Source: Mesostigma viride
Lineage: Eukaryota; Streptophyta; Mesostigmatophyceae; Mesostigmatales; Mesostigmataceae
Assembly: GCA_009746045.1 (NCBI GenBank)
Contig: RPFO01000079.1
Span: forward strand, 4,602,238 to 4,666,237
Direction of reading: 5' to 3'
Length of the DNA stretch: 64,000 bases
The notes beneath the pieces were generated by a model, which saw only the letters and a program-made list of their open reading frames with translations, did not search any database and had not been told where the DNA came from. The position numbers and the translations under genes are program-made. This document shows, piece by piece, positions 44,397-56,010 of the stretch (positions are counted from its first letter, which is position 1; every line of letters starts with the position of its first letter).

Positions 44397-44745
44397 TGCC
44401 TATGCAGGGAGTTACTCTCTGCTGAGATGCCATGTGTACACCAGCTATAGCCTAGCCACATACCCAGTCCACCCCATATGTCATGCAGGCCTTCTAGGCC
44501 CTCTCCTCAAGCCCCCCCTGGGTGCGCCTGTGCTTGTTAAGGAGGCATGAACCATCATGGCGGTGCAGGTGCACCTTGTGCACCCAGAGGAGGTGATAGT
44601 TGTACATCCTCCACCTGCAGGTTGTAGCCCTGATTGTATTACAAACCCATAGATGCCCCTTTTCTCAGGGCTATGTGAACATTACATATGCTCCCAACGG
44701 AGCTATGATTTTAATTAATTAATTAATTAATTAATTAATTAATTA
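44397..44745 (+). mobile_element. Family A insertion, 349 bp, 11-bp target duplication
   Basis: ATTCTAACTAC at 44386-44396 is repeated at 44746-44756. The LINE D copy at about 42728-42745 shows the unoccupied site (GCATTCTAACTACAACATC). The insert starts inside the 3' UTR inverted repeat (GCAGGGAGTTACTCTCTGC) and ends with hairpin GCTCCCAACGGAGC (44690-44703) and (AATT)n. Confidence 0.92.
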
Positions 44746-45007
44746 ATTCTAACTACAACATCTAGCTAGACAGCCTCACGCTGCCCTAGGGGAGCTGTCT
44801 GGCGTGCCTCCCGCGGGTTTGCACACGCGGGCGCTTCCCCACAGGGGGGGGCTCGTTGTCCTCTATGACCTGGGCCCACTTGGCCTTGTCCATCATCTTC
44901 GTCCAAATCACGGAGAGGCCGAGGCCCCCTGGCCAGCATGTCCTCTACAAGCTGGTCTTTGAAGGTGCGGGCCTTGCGGCGTCTAACATCACTGGGCCCC
45001 GCCCACG

Positions 45008-45658
45008 TCAGGAGGTGCCGGCCAGGCTGAGCTGGTCGCAGTCCTGCGGGGGGGCCACGTTCACGAGGTGTCTACCTGGTTGGTGCGAGCTAAGTGCCCT
45101 AGCTACTAGCTGCAGGCGTCGCTGCTTAATGGTGCTGGTGATATATGGCATGCCCTGGTACAGGTCCTCATTGCGGACATGAGCAGCATATCCTACTCTG
45201 AAAATGGAACGCAGCATGTTGGTGACCGCGCCGTCCAGCTTGCGGGCTAGGTCGGCGGTGAGGGTCCACGTCTCGGCCCCATACGTGAGAACAGGAAGGA
45301 CGAGGACCTTGAACAGGTCTTGTTTCTCGATCTTGCCCAGGGGCTTGCGCCACAGGGCCCGGTACTGGCGTAAGCCGGCGTGCCAGGCGAGGGAGATGCG
45401 ATGGTCCACATCAACCTCGCAGCTGGGGAGCAGGCGGCCCAGCAGCTTGACGCGATCCCGATACAGGACTCGAGAGCCGTCGAGGAGATAGAGGGGTGGC
45501 GGTGAGTGGGTGAGCCCAACCGCCAGGGCCTCTGTCTTCTTGCTGACCTCAAGCCCCACTGCACGGGCCTCGATAGCTAGGCAGTCAAGCCAGGTCTGCA
45601 CGTGCCCAGTGTCCTCGAAGAGGGTGGTGTCGTCTGCGTAGATGATGTCTGCCAGCCG
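45008..45658 (-). pseudogene. LINE D reverse transcriptase, C-terminal half
   Basis: An uninterrupted minus-strand frame of about 216 codons: LADIIYADDTTLFEDTG (RT catalytic YADD box), LEVSKKTEALAVGL, VKLLGRLLPSC, then LFKVLVLPVLTYGAETWTL and RRLQLVARALSSHQPG before the stop. It is 5'-truncated by the insertion event, not by later decay, so it is the best-preserved RT piece in the window. The open frame continues into flanking host sequence. Confidence 0.8.
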
Positions 45659-45924
45659 ACTCCGTGGCATGCCCATGCGTATGACACACAAGTACTTACT
45701 TTCCAAGTGCAAGTATTCATCAATGTTCATGCAGGCATGAATTGGGCCCATGAATGGCTCACACACCCCGTCTTACTTCGCCTATTCAAAAGGCCAGGTG
45801 GGCTAGGTAAGCAGACCACTAGTCATACGCATGCGTGCAGATGTCCCGAATGCATAGCATTACCTTTGGGAGTATCGTGGCTATAAGCCTGACATACTAC
45901 GTTGAGTATATAATACTCACTTGA

Positions 45925-46175
45925 CACTCCCGGCCAGTTAGGCTCGAAACACACGCCCTGATCAAGCATGCTGTTTCCGGCCCCACCGTCTAGGTCATCT
46001 AGTCGCTCTACACGTAAGCCAGCCATAAATTCAATGAACAAGGCTACACATTTCCATCACCGTTCATCTTCATCATCCTGAACGACTCGAACACGTGCGG
46101 ACAAGATAACGGCAGGCTCGAGCTACCATGGTCCGGATTCTACCGATTTCTGGCCTGCGCTGGTTGTCTCCTTGA
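45925..46175 (-). mobile_element. SINE-1, 251 bp, 16-bp target-site duplication
   Basis: TATAATACTCACTTGA at 45909-45924 is repeated exactly at 46176-46191. Read on the minus strand: TCAAGGAGACAACC start, A-box-like GGTAGCTCGAGCC, B-box-like GTGTTCGAGTC, end GGCCGGGAGTG. No A-tail or simple repeat tail. Its long perfect duplication suggests a recent insertion by LINE machinery. Confidence 0.85.
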
Positions 46176-46191
46176 TATAATACTCACTTGA

Positions 46192-46522
46192 GGAAAGGTT
46201 ACTTTCCACAATTCAAGGCTTCTGCGCCAAAAATGCACTTAACGTCACTAGGGGGCGTAAAGTGAACGTCCCACCAATTGTGCTGACATACGGGGGCCGG
46301 CCTGGGTTCAGAAGCCCGTGCAAGGTTATGTGCGTGCATATGCTTGTGACTGCGTGCATGCAGCCCAGCCAGGCCGTGAATTTTTTGGCCCCGCGTGTTA
46401 TGTGCATGTCAGGCAAGCCAGGTCCTGCCATGGCGACCATGTGTTACACAGTGCTTTTGGCTCCTGCATTACCCCTTGGAAGCCTATTCGAGACACCACA
46501 ACGATGGACCTTGTCAGCCATG
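46192..46522. other. 3' flank of RNF10-like gene
   Basis: No gene seen. An open frame through 46262-46776 overlaps the opposite-strand coding exon and has no independent support. Confidence 0.4.
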
Positions 46523-49500
46523 CTATGAGCGCCCACGAACGGCCCCCAGAGAGAGCAACACCACCCCCCGACCCTTCTTCTTCTTGGCCTCCGCCGGGGG
46601 GGGGGGCGCTGCTGGCTCAGCAGCCACGCCGCCACCCAGTACCGCTGCGACCCCACTCATGTCTTGGCCCGTGGCCCAGGTGCCTGGTCGATTGCCACCT
46701 GGAGCCCCAACCCCAGGACCTGTCCCTGGGCCGGTTCCCCACGCACCAGGCTTCCCCGTGCCAGCCCCTGGCTTGACAGGTCCCTGGGGGGGGGATCGGC
46801 TGGCCACCATGGCCGCCCACCCGTGTCCATTGCCCGGGCTGCGGGCCGGCTCCTTCCCTGATGCGGTGCTGTCCGCCGCGTACCCCATGCGGGTGATTCG
46901 CGAAAACGAATGCTGGCCCACAGGGGGGGAGGACGCCACGGGCTGGCCGCGGGGGTTGCCGTCCGACGAACCCCCACCCTGCCTTTGCCCATTCCCCCTG
47001 GCGACCCCCCTGGCAGGGACAGCCACGCCGCCCGCCGCTTGCTCCCCAACGTCATCCCCTATGCCTGCAGCATCAGCATGACTCGCGCCTGGCCCCCCGG
47101 CCGCGTCGCCACCAATGCGAGGGAACGCATCCTCAGATGCCAGCTCAGCGGCCGAGACTGCGATCTCAGGGTCCACCCACGTACCCGCGTCCCCCGCCCC
47201 GCTGCCGCCACCTGTCGTGGACGACGAGAGTTCTGGAAATAGATGCATGGGCAGCACCGCGCCTGCTCGCCGCGCCTCCTCGGCGGCTCGAGCCTCAGCG
47301 CTCTCCCTCATCTCCACCGCTTTCTGCCGCCGCCGCCGCGCCTCCCGCTGCTTCGTCTCGTCCGCGAATGCGGCCACCGTTGCGGGCGACAGCATTCCCT
47401 TGAGGTCCAGCTCCGCCCACCAGAACGAGGACCCCAGCGGGAGGTGGTGGAGGAAGTGGTACCGCCGCCGGCAATCCTCGTCTACACGGCAACTCTCCAT
47501 CTCCACCACGGTACCCGCAATCTGCGGTGGAAGCGAGGCCGCGTCACCAAACTCCCTCAGCAGGCAGCGGTTGTTCAGCGGGTGGATGAACACCAGCTGG
47601 CCCACGTGCTCCTGATAAAAATAGTACTCGGGCAAAGGCGCGCTGGCGCCCCGTGAAGGTCTCCCAGGGCCACCACCCCTCCTGTGCCCATCACGCTGGC
47701 TACGCGCACCGCCCCTGTGGTCCTGGCCCTCGCCGGCCCCATCCCTGCCATGTTGGGGGGGTGAGGGGGCTGTGGCTGTGCCACTTGAACAGCCGGCGGT
47801 GCCCGCATCCTGGCTAACCCCCTCACCCGCCGGGGGTGCCGCATCCCCTACCCCCCCGCGCACACGTGAAGAACAACCCCCATCCGTGGGCCCGTCCCCA
47901 CCCTCCCACCCTCCGCACTCCACCCCCGCCTCCCTCCCTTCCTGCTCCACCCTCTCCGCAAGGTGCGTCAACGCCGCGTCCAGCCACAGAACCGCCTCGT
48001 TCGCCGCCCCCATGGCCCCGTTGCCGCCATCCCCGACCGCCGCCGTGACTGCCGCCTGCAACTGCTGTCGCTCATCACTGCGCACCTCCCTCAGGAACTG
48101 CCCCTGCGCGTCCAGCATCGTGAACTTTGCGAATCGCGCGTCGGGGTGGCCGCAGATAAGCACGCCGCCGGGGCCGATGAGCCGCCGAACGCGGGGAGCC
48201 TCCTCAACCTCCTTCACACACAGAAACTCCTCAACCTCCGTCACGTGAGAAGACTCCCCAACCTCCTTGCTGCGGGAAGCCTCCTCTTCGTGATCAGCCG
48301 CGCCCTCACTTGCCCCGCCCACATACGCATGGCCACCCTTGCTTGCACTCATGCTTGCCTCTGCAGGCATCTTGGTTCCACTGGCATCTGCACCGCCCCC
48401 CTGGCCACACCCTGGCCTCTCTTGCCCCGTCCCTGTCCCGATGGGGCCCTTCCCATCTAATCGCAAAAACTCGACCTCACCCTTACCGCCCTCCTCGTCC
48501 GGACGGCCCGTCACCTCGGGCCCGCTGCCATCTGCCACAACGGCCGCCTCGTTCCCCCCATCACCCGGCCCCGGCCCCGCCCCCGCCCCTGCCCCCGCCT
48601 CCTTCCCCCCATGACCTGCACATGCCCCTGCCCCCTCTGCCCTACGACCCGAATGCTGCCCCAACCCCACCACGGCCTCGGGGAAGAGGGAGTCCCTCGC
48701 GCGCCGCAGCAGGCGGAAGCGCGCGGGGGACCCTTCTGCTAGCGCCACCACCGTGCGAAGCTGCACGGAGCGCAGGTCGGCCGCGCAGACGAGCTCAAAG
48801 CAGAGCGCGCAGCGCTGGTAGCCAGACTTGGCGTAGGACAGGTGGGCGAGCGCGCAGGGCCAGCAGAAGATGTGGCCACAGCGGGTGACCTGGTGGCGAG
48901 GGGGGGGGGGGGAGGCACAGGGGGGCGTATGCGGGTGCGAGGAAGGAGGGCCCGAGCACATGGGCGCGAGCACAAGCAGGTAAAATGTTAGGGGGATGGT
49001 CCAGTAGAGATTTACCTCTGACTCTGACATAAGTTCAGCCAATTTTCTATCACCTAGCTGAACTAGTACCTTTGGAAGCCTCACCCACCCAATCCCCCTG
49101 GGTGCGAGGGGGGCAGGCACACAAGCATTAGCATGGTAATGTCACCGCACAGGCTGGTACGCACCGGAGCTGCTCACTATGGCGATCGCGAAGGAAGGCA
49201 TGCCGTACAGGCTATGATTCGTTTCTCATTCTAAACGCTTTGTTTCCTGTTGAATAGGATAACGTCACCCTGCACGTCCTGACAGACAAGAGCGATGATG
49301 AATCAGAATGACACTACTTTTTAACCAAATGCTGTCGCCAGTTCCGTGGAAAACGCTGAACCCGTCTGAATTCCTGCCCAAATCGTGACGTAAGGATATC
49401 TGGCATCCGCTACTCTTATATGCACCTAGCATACACTAATATGCGGGAGGCCCAATATACCTAGGCTTCGCGTGAGCCACCCACTCCCAGGGGGGTCGGA

Positions 49501-50372
49501 TGGGCCGAATCTAGACATGCATATACGGGAAGCCTAGTAAGAAAGCAGCCCAAGCTATCAACCCGAATTGCCACAGGAACTCTTTGCCGCTGAGCAGTTC
49601 TGATAGTTGGAGAATTTCGTGCGTGTGAAGTAAACCCATTGTGTACTTCGGCCATTAATTTTGGCACTTGTGGATCTCCAACAGTGAGATGCGTGGGTGA
49701 CGCCGACCTGCAGAAGATGAAATATCAGTGCAGTTGCCAGATAAATGCCTGTGAAAAAAGGCTGGGGACCACCACAGGTCCATGGGCTGCTGCAATTATG
49801 TAACGCAGATTCTACTATAGGGTATTTGCTTCAATAAAATTTGACCTCGACACATCCAGGTCAGGACTTACTTGGGGAGCGACCGGCGGCGAGAGGCAGA
49901 GAGGGCACACGTACGGCTCGACATCCGTGGCAGAGTAATCTACCAGGGCGATTGTGTCCCAATCCAGCACGGCATCCGACGAGTGCAGCCGGCTCATCGC
50001 GGCGTCCCATCGCACGACGAAATGGAAGTTGGTGGCCAAAAACTTCTCCTTGTTGAAAGGGTGCGCCACCTTAGCTTTGCGAGGCGGAGGTTTGCGTTGC
50101 TGCGGCGTGGTTGCTCGCTCTCCCCTGCTCTCGTACTTAAATTTAAGAAGATGATTCGCGTGGTCGCCCTGCAGGCGCCTGCCACTGGACTGGTTGCTTG
50201 GCCTCCTCTGCTGCTTGTCACCACCGCCTTGAAATCCATTTGTTGGGGCTCCCTCAGGACGCCAGGGCAACTCTATCGCACTTTGCACTTCCCCACCTCC
50301 AGCGGCAATTGCAGCCTCCGTCGCTTCCCCGCTAGGCCTCACGCTCTCGGGTGCAGAGGAAATGTCATCCAT
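46523..50372 (-). CDS. RING-finger E3 ubiquitin ligase, RNF10/Mag2 family
   Basis: RNF10 and yeast Mag2 ubiquitylate 40S proteins (uS3/uS5) during ribosome quality control. Two exons, 50372-49872 and 48889-46523, join in phase 0 (955 aa). Exon 1: HLLKFKYESR and KEKFLATNFHFVVRWDA, both RNF10 hallmarks, then CPLCLSPPVAPQ. Exon 2 opens VTRCGHIFCWPCALAHLSY and CALC, so the C3HC4 RING is complete but split by the intron after its first Cys pair. Further hallmarks: EYYFYQEHVGQLVFIHPLNN, CLLREFG, IAGTVVEMES, YHFLHHLPLGSSFWWAELDL and the basic helix ADETKQREARRRRQKAVE. About 250 Gly/Ala/Glu-rich residues separate the RING from this region, longer than in animals. The C-terminus KKKKGRGVVLLSLG ends typically. 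ATG 50372 is the first in-frame AUG after a stop at 50447-50445. Confidence 0.93.
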
Positions 50373-52680
50373 CTCAGGCGAGCAATGTGCTGCCGAAAGA
50401 AATTTACAAGGCACCTGTCTCGCCAAGCATGCTAACAGAGTTCCTTAGATGTAATATTCGTATCCGATTGATTGATTGATTGTTATATCATTAAATTCTA
50501 AAACAGATCGATTTGATTCATCGATGATGGTGGAATGTGGCGAAATTAAGGACATAACCACAACTCGTTAGGACGTCATGACTCATGAGTCATGACCCCG
50601 TCCGTGATTGATGGGGAACCGTATCCAGCCAAACAGGTCGCGCGCGCTGGAAAGGCGGGATTTCTCGAGGCAGTGTTTTGTTGAGAATTCTGACAACAGT
50701 CACTTCAGTCCTGCAACCAGTTGACGCTATTGGCGAGAAACCGGGCCACCGTAGCAGAAAGCTGCGAGTGCAGAAATGTTAATCATCCCACGGTCCTAAA
50801 TTTAGGACTTTGTCCTAAATCGTCCTAGTGGTCACTATAACCGAGGTACCGGGGGGGGAGGGTCACTATATGGACCGTACCCCATGTGGACCGTACCCGG
50901 CATGATGTACCCGACCCGTGGTACCGGCACATGGTACCCGGATTCCGTACCCGGGTACCGGGTATAATGGCGGGAAAGTAGGTACCTCGACCAAAAATAT
51001 AACCGATTTTGGAGCGAAAAAGTGGGTGCGGGAATGAAGTGAGGTGGATATGGCGACCTGACAATCGTGGCCGGCGTTTTCACGTGCGTTTATCATTTCG
51101 GGCGCCCAGTAGCAAAAACGAAAGGTTGTTAGTTATGCTTAAAGGCTGTGAATATTTTCTGCGCAAGTTTTTATGTGTAGCGCTGTATCACAGCGGCACA
51201 ACACAAATGGGTCGCAGATCGCCTGCTCGCGGAGGGTCGATTTTGGCACAAACATGTTAGTGTATTAGCAATGGTGGTGCGAATCAAGCCAGGAAATTTT
51301 TGTGGACGATTTTTATTATAGTCTGGAGTTTAGAAACGGAGTATTTGACATGGGAGCGCCTGGGCCGTGATATTCTTGCCCGATTTCCATTGTCGACCAT
51401 GTTTTAGGGACGTTCAGGCTGGGCAGCGAGCGCACCTTATAGGTCTTCACTTTCGGTATTTCTTGGACCTAGAACGCAGCACAAGCGTGGTTTATATCAT
51501 TGTCGAACCGGTTGGCCAGCTTTGGTGCGCTCAGCTCTCGGAAAGCTGACCTCGCTGCGGATTTCAGCGACTTTTTTGCAACCATCTGGAATGAGGCGAC
51601 GTAAGTAGCAGGTAAGTGCCGGGTTGTCCTAGATCATGAGTGTAACTGGCAACGCTGTCGTGGTGTTTTGAGTCAGCCAGCTATGCCTAAAAAGAGGGGA
51701 CGCTCTCTGTGCACATAACTGTCACACATAGTTGGTTTACGTCATACAATTTTTTACGTCTCTATCTTCGTCGTCCGCTGCAGCTAAAACACACATGCGT
51801 AAGAGCAGTTTTACTCATGTGTTAGTTATAAACCATGGTCCTATGGCCTGCAGTCGTTCAGGGTGTTCTCAGACAGTATATACAGTATGGTTTACGTGTT
51901 ACATGCACCCTGAATTCGCTCACAAAGCGTTGCATGTTAGCACAACGTTGTTTTGTAACTTGATTTGGCTGCATTCATGTGTTAGTTGCAATGCAAATGC
52001 AATGTTTTTTCATCGCTGGGTGGTGGCCAGCATGTCCGTGATGTCAAAGAAGGTTTGGCATATGCTTAGAGAAAGTTTACCGCAAGGTGGGCCATGTTCA
52101 AGCCGGGCAACCTCAGCAACCATGCAACCCTATATTGCATTACCTGCACCATCTGTGACACCGTTAATCACGCGTATATATAGAGGCAGCCACAGCAGGG
52201 TATGGCCTTGTTATACGCTGCCCCGCCATCCCAAGGCCTCGTAGGGTCCCCTAGCGCTTGTAAGATGCTCAAGGGACCGTGTGGATAGCATGGTCATGCG
52301 TTGACAATAATTGGTCCTAATGGTCCTAAAACCCACATTTTGGCCAAATTCGCGCTTTGAGGTCTGGCAGGTGGCAGGGCCCATTCATGCACTAAATGTA
52401 ATTATTTGACCCCAGGTTTTTGATAGAAACTAAAAAAGTGTGTTATCTGTCATGGGCACGAATGCCAGGGTCAAATTTTAATGTTTGCATATATATTTTT
52501 TAATTCCACTTGGTCCTAAATTTAGGACTTTTACTGGGAAGATGGACAGAAAGGTACACAAACCTTTTGGCGAATGAGTTAGTTTTTGGCCCAAAATGTA
52601 TCAGATTCCGACCATTTTCGACCCCTATCCTTGCCCTATCTTCCATTTTTGAACCATGGTTTGGCTTCCATGTTAGTTAC
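50373..52680. other. Gene-poor region upstream of RNF10-like gene, probable transposon relic
   Basis: No supported coding region. 50830-51000 is rich in GGTACC/GTACCCGG words in both orientations. GGTCCTAAATTTAGGACTTT occurs at about 50791 and again at about 52511, with a GGTCCTAATGGTCCTAA at 52313, so the 1.5-1.7 kb between may be an AT-richer DNA element with short terminal palindromes. A 170-codon frame at 51732-52244 has no recognisable motif. Confidence 0.35.
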
Positions 52681-52817
52681 AGTCATTTACCGCGTTACGT
52701 ACTTACGTTTCGTATTTAAAGGTTGCGTTACGTCGTTAAGTTGCGACGCCGAAGTTTGGGCGGCGACCGCAACTTAAGCATCGGTGCCGTCGCAACTTAA
52801 CGCGGTAACTAATGACT
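52681..52817. mobile_element. Palindromic MITE, copy 1
   Basis: The ends are inverted repeats: AGTCATTTACCGCGTTA at left, and AGTCATTAGTTACCGCGTTA in reverse at right. Inside, GTTAAGTTGCGACG(C/G)C recurs in both orientations. A related copy is at 55926-56010. Confidence 0.7.
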
Positions 52818-53049
52818 CAATTTACTCAATTTGTAGTTGTCAGTCTGGTGTCACTGAGGGCATTTTTGGCCGCGAAGGCTTGGCGAAGGAGGCAACTTTT
52901 TGCCAATAATAATTATTCTTTTAGGCTCCGGACCCGCTATATATGTCATGGCTCGGCAGTTAAGCCGGCGGCCGGGCCGGCAAAATACCGGCGCACTAAC
53001 TGAAGCTCCAGGCAACTGACTCCGTCCGCGGTGAGTCCGCGCGTATTGA

Positions 53050-53095
53050 TTTCTCGCGGGCCTGCGCTGGCGGTCGGTTGTCTCCTTGATACCAG
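53050..53095 (-). mobile_element. SINE-1 5' fragment
   Basis: GCCTGCGCTGG...GGTTGTCTCCTTGATA matches the first ~40 bases of SINE-1 in reverse (46150-46178), with a short extra insert. The rest of the SINE is absent. Confidence 0.5.
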
Positions 53096-53264
53096 GCGGT
53101 ATGGTGGGAAAACAGGAAAATGGACTTTGGGCGGCTTTGGTCATCATGCAGCTGCAGTTGGCCGGTCCGGTCGGGCTCAAGTGACGAGCGCTGACGAATG
53201 CCGTGCACTATAGAGGTCCGTGAGAGGAGGGGTGGAATTTATTATTAATTCATTTATGAATTAA

Positions 53265-54508
53265 TAACATAACTCCGTAGGGAGGAATAAATTAAATTAA
53301 ATTACTGAAATTAAATTATAACTGACATGCCTCCGTTGGGAGATCATGTAGCACATATTCCCGCCACTATGATGCGGGATGGGTGGAGTGTCCAGACTCA
53401 GTGGAGGAAGCCGCGTAATCGAACTAACCTAACTCTAAGCTATCTAGTCTAGAAAAGCCTAACTACACTACTCATCAAAACGCCTCCTCCTCTTGGGGCC
53501 GGGGGGAGTGGGCTTGCCCACAGCCTGGCCGTCTGGCGCGGTGTGAGCCTTGACAATCTTCTGCCACCGCGTCTTGTTCTGCATGGCATGCAGTCCAAAG
53601 ACGGGAGAGAGAGTGGATGCGGTGTTCAAACTGGGCTGGGACCACTAGGTCGTCCAGCAACATCTGGATGTAGTTCGTGACAGGTTTCCCTACCCTTTTG
53701 GGCATGCCCTTGGGGCCTGGCCAGGTCAGAATGTGCCGCGCCCTGGCTGGCCAAGCCGCTGCATGGGGGCCTGCCAGACCAAGGGCGCGGTGTCGACCTG
53801 GCTGGTGCGAGCAAGGTGTCCTACAAATGCTCTCCTACGCTGCCTAATCTCATCCGAAATACGAGACATACCATGATACAAAGACTCTAATGACGGGCGC
53901 TTGGAAAACCCTATGTTAAGGACCTGTCGGAGCATCCTGTAAACCGTGCCGTTGACTGAGCCTAGCTGCCAGTGTGGGTGTGAGTGTCCACGCCTCGGCG
54001 CCATACGTGAGCACCGTGAGGATGAGGACCTTGAAGAGCATGCCGCTTCCGGTGCTCGCCCAGGCCCGGCTTCGAGCGCCAGTAGGTGTTGAGCGAACGG
54101 AGCCTGGCCCAGGCCAGGCCGATGCGGGTGTCCACATCATCTGCAGTGTCAGGGAGCCAACTCCCCAACAGTTTGAAGCGATCGCGGAACGGGACGTCGA
54201 TCCGTCCCGTCGAGCAGGCCTGCGCAGCAGCGGTCAGGTGTACTGGAGGCCTCAATCACTGGTCATCGCCTGAGTCAGTTGAGTTTTCACACTAATCTCC
54301 TTAACCCCACCGCCCTGGCCTCCAGGCCCAGACAGTCCAGCCAGGTCTGAATGTGCTCGGGGCTCGCGATGAGGGTGGTGTCATCCGCATAAATCAGGTC
54401 GGCCAGGCGGTAGCCAGGTTTAACCCCGCCGTGCGCGCTCTCGTTAAGGATGTCCAAGCCTGGCTCGAACCCCTTAAGAGCAGTAGTAAAGCGCGCACGT
54501 GCCCGAGG
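53265..54508 (-). mobile_element. LINE C, longest copy, reverse, degenerate
   Basis: AAATT-type tail, terminal hairpin CTCC-GTTG-GGAG (53331-53342), 3' UTR, then minus-strand coding in several frames: GKPVTNYIQMLLDDLVVPAQ (53640), SDEIRQRRRAFVGHLARTS (53850), FKLLGSWLPDTADDVDTRIG (54150), LADLIYADDTTLIASPEHIQ (54370-54430, RT catalytic box). The 5' part of the RT and any endonuclease are missing. Confidence 0.8.
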
Positions 54509-54523
54509 GAGGATATGTAACAC

Positions 54524-54798
54524 ATATCCCTGAGAAGGGGCTTATGGTTTTTAATACATTCTAGGCGACAACAAGATTGTCCAGGCTCACACGCCAGCCC
54601 CTGTGGGCAAGCTAGGCCCCCCCCAACAGGAACTTCCCCTTGAAGGGGCGTTTTGCTGAGTAGTGTAATTAGGATTTTCTACTAGACTAGATAGCTTAGA
54701 GTTAGGTTAGTTCGATTACGCGGCTTCCTCCACTCACCCACCCATCAAGGAATATGTGTTGCATGCTCTCCCAACGGAGGCATGAACATTATAATTTA
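54524..54798 (+). mobile_element. Fused retroelement 3' ends (family A/C relics)
   Basis: 54510-54570 carries the reverse family A-type CCTGAGAAGGGGCTTATGG end without its hairpin. 54576-54798 is a forward LINE C 3' end (GGGGCGTTTTGCTGAGTAGT through GCCTCCTCCACTCACCC-like UTR), with terminal hairpin CTCCCAACGGAG (54768-54779) and an AATTTAAT tail. Confidence 0.65.
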
Positions 54799-55300
54799 AT
54801 GTCGACAACCTGAAGGTGGTGGGTGTAAGCTGCCACCACTGACCTACTCGGGGTAGTGCACAGCTGAGACCTGTGCACCTGCACCATGCACCATTAATTA
54901 ATAATTAATTAATAAGCACGTGACTGCGTCACGTGGGTGCCAATACAGAGTAAAGGAACCTTCAACCCTATATACACAGTGAGAAGGAGGGAGGGCGCCC
55001 TAGCTTCTCTCACTGCCGCAGGTGGGCAGGCCACAGAGCGCTCTCTCCACGGCATGGTGCCGGGGCGCAACACTGTGGGTGCAATACAACCAGTGCAATA
55101 CCATAGGTAGGCTGACGCATAGCTTATGCTACAAATGTGAGGTGGGCTCAAGACGTCGGCTAATTAAGGCGCAAGCTGATGGCCACAAGGTGCCAGAGCT
55201 AATTGAAGGTACTATAACGCTGTGCGCTAATATCGTTTCAAGTGCTGTAATGCCTAAGCTATCCCATCATCGATTGCCCCCATCTAGACAACTAGCTGGA
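54799..55300. other. Unassigned repeat-like sequence
   Basis: No gene seen. AAAGGAACCTT...AGCTTCTCTCA at about 54951-55012 resembles 1537-1596 in an RSH intron, so part of this is a dispersed repeat of unknown type. Confidence 0.35.
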
Positions 55301-55305
55301 GTGCT

Positions 55306-55653
55306 CTATCCCGGGGAAGCCCGGGGGGGCTTCCACAGTTTCTTGTTGACATAGAGGTCCCCGCCCCGCCAGTACACTTGGGGCTTCTCGGGGTTGGTCT
55401 TGTGGCGGATGTAGTCGGGCCACTGATCGCGGCGTTGCTGCTGCTGGGCTGGCGTCAGGTCGTCGTCAAGCGACCAGGAGGTGTCCACCAGCTTCTTGCG
55501 GCGAGAGAGGAACCGAACTCGGGCTGTGATGTCGCTGAAGGTGAGGACCACTGGAGGAGGGGGCCCAGCCTTGGCCCGTGGACCATGCACCATGTATTCC
55601 AGCATCCATGCAAAGTTGTGGACATGGGGTGGAAGATGATCATGGCTAAGCAT
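55306..55653 (-). pseudogene. ORF1p C-terminal domain, best preserved copy, with family A 3' UTR upstream
   Basis: A minus-strand frame reads LTFSDITARVRFLSRRKKLV, then DTSWSLDDDLTPAQQQQRRD, QWPDYIRHK, and QVYWRGGDLYVNKKLWKPP before the stop. This is the RRM-end/C-terminal-domain layout of L1-type ORF1 proteins. Upstream, from about 55590, the frame runs into unrelated family A 3' UTR sequence in reverse (CTCTGACAGCAGAGAG near 55680), so only the C-terminal ~95 codons are real ORF1. Confidence 0.7.
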
Positions 55654-55925
55654 GGCGGGCTAGGGAATGATGGCATCTCTGACAGCAGAGAGTGGCTCTC
55701 TGCATGGGCAAAGCATGGCTGACGGCTAGTCATAGCGGATGCAGTAAGGCTGGCGCCCCCGGCCATGGTCCAGTGAGAGCCCACTGACAACAGATAGATA
55801 GGCTTGGAACACATTTAGAGGCGCCGGTTTGGGAGATTATAAAGGCCTCTCCCGGAGCCTGAGGGTTTTTAGGGGCATACCCAGGGTTAACCCACAACCC
55901 CAGGGGTGGGATGCTAGCCTAGTTC

Positions 55926-56010
55926 TACCGTTAAGTTGCGTTACCGCGTTTAAAAGTTGCGACGCCGAACTGTATGCGTCGATCGCAACTTAACGCGGTA
56001 ATGACTGTAG
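55926..56010. mobile_element. Palindromic MITE, copy 2
   Basis: GTTAAGTTGCGTTACCGCGTT...GTTGCGACGCCGAA, and CGCAACTTAACGCGGTAATG at the right. Same words and termini as the element at 52681-52817; shorter and nearly a perfect foldback. Confidence 0.65.

Larger units (their letters stand above)
44244..45658 (-). mobile_element. LINE D, 5'-truncated, reverse, with family A insertion
   Basis: ACTCCGTGGCA at 44233-44243 is repeated at 45659-45669. The (AATT)n tail and hairpin (CTCC-ACAAC-GGGAG in reverse, near 44270-44285) lie at the left. The 3' UTR is split by a family A insertion at 44397-44745, and the RT C-terminal half occupies 45008-45658. Confidence 0.87.

Noticed and set aside
46395-47081. 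228-codon plus-strand Pro-rich frame
   Set aside because: Antisense to the RNF10-like exon; no independent signal.
51732-52244. 170-codon frame
   Set aside because: No recognisable motif, no splice or flanking support, inside a probable transposon relic.
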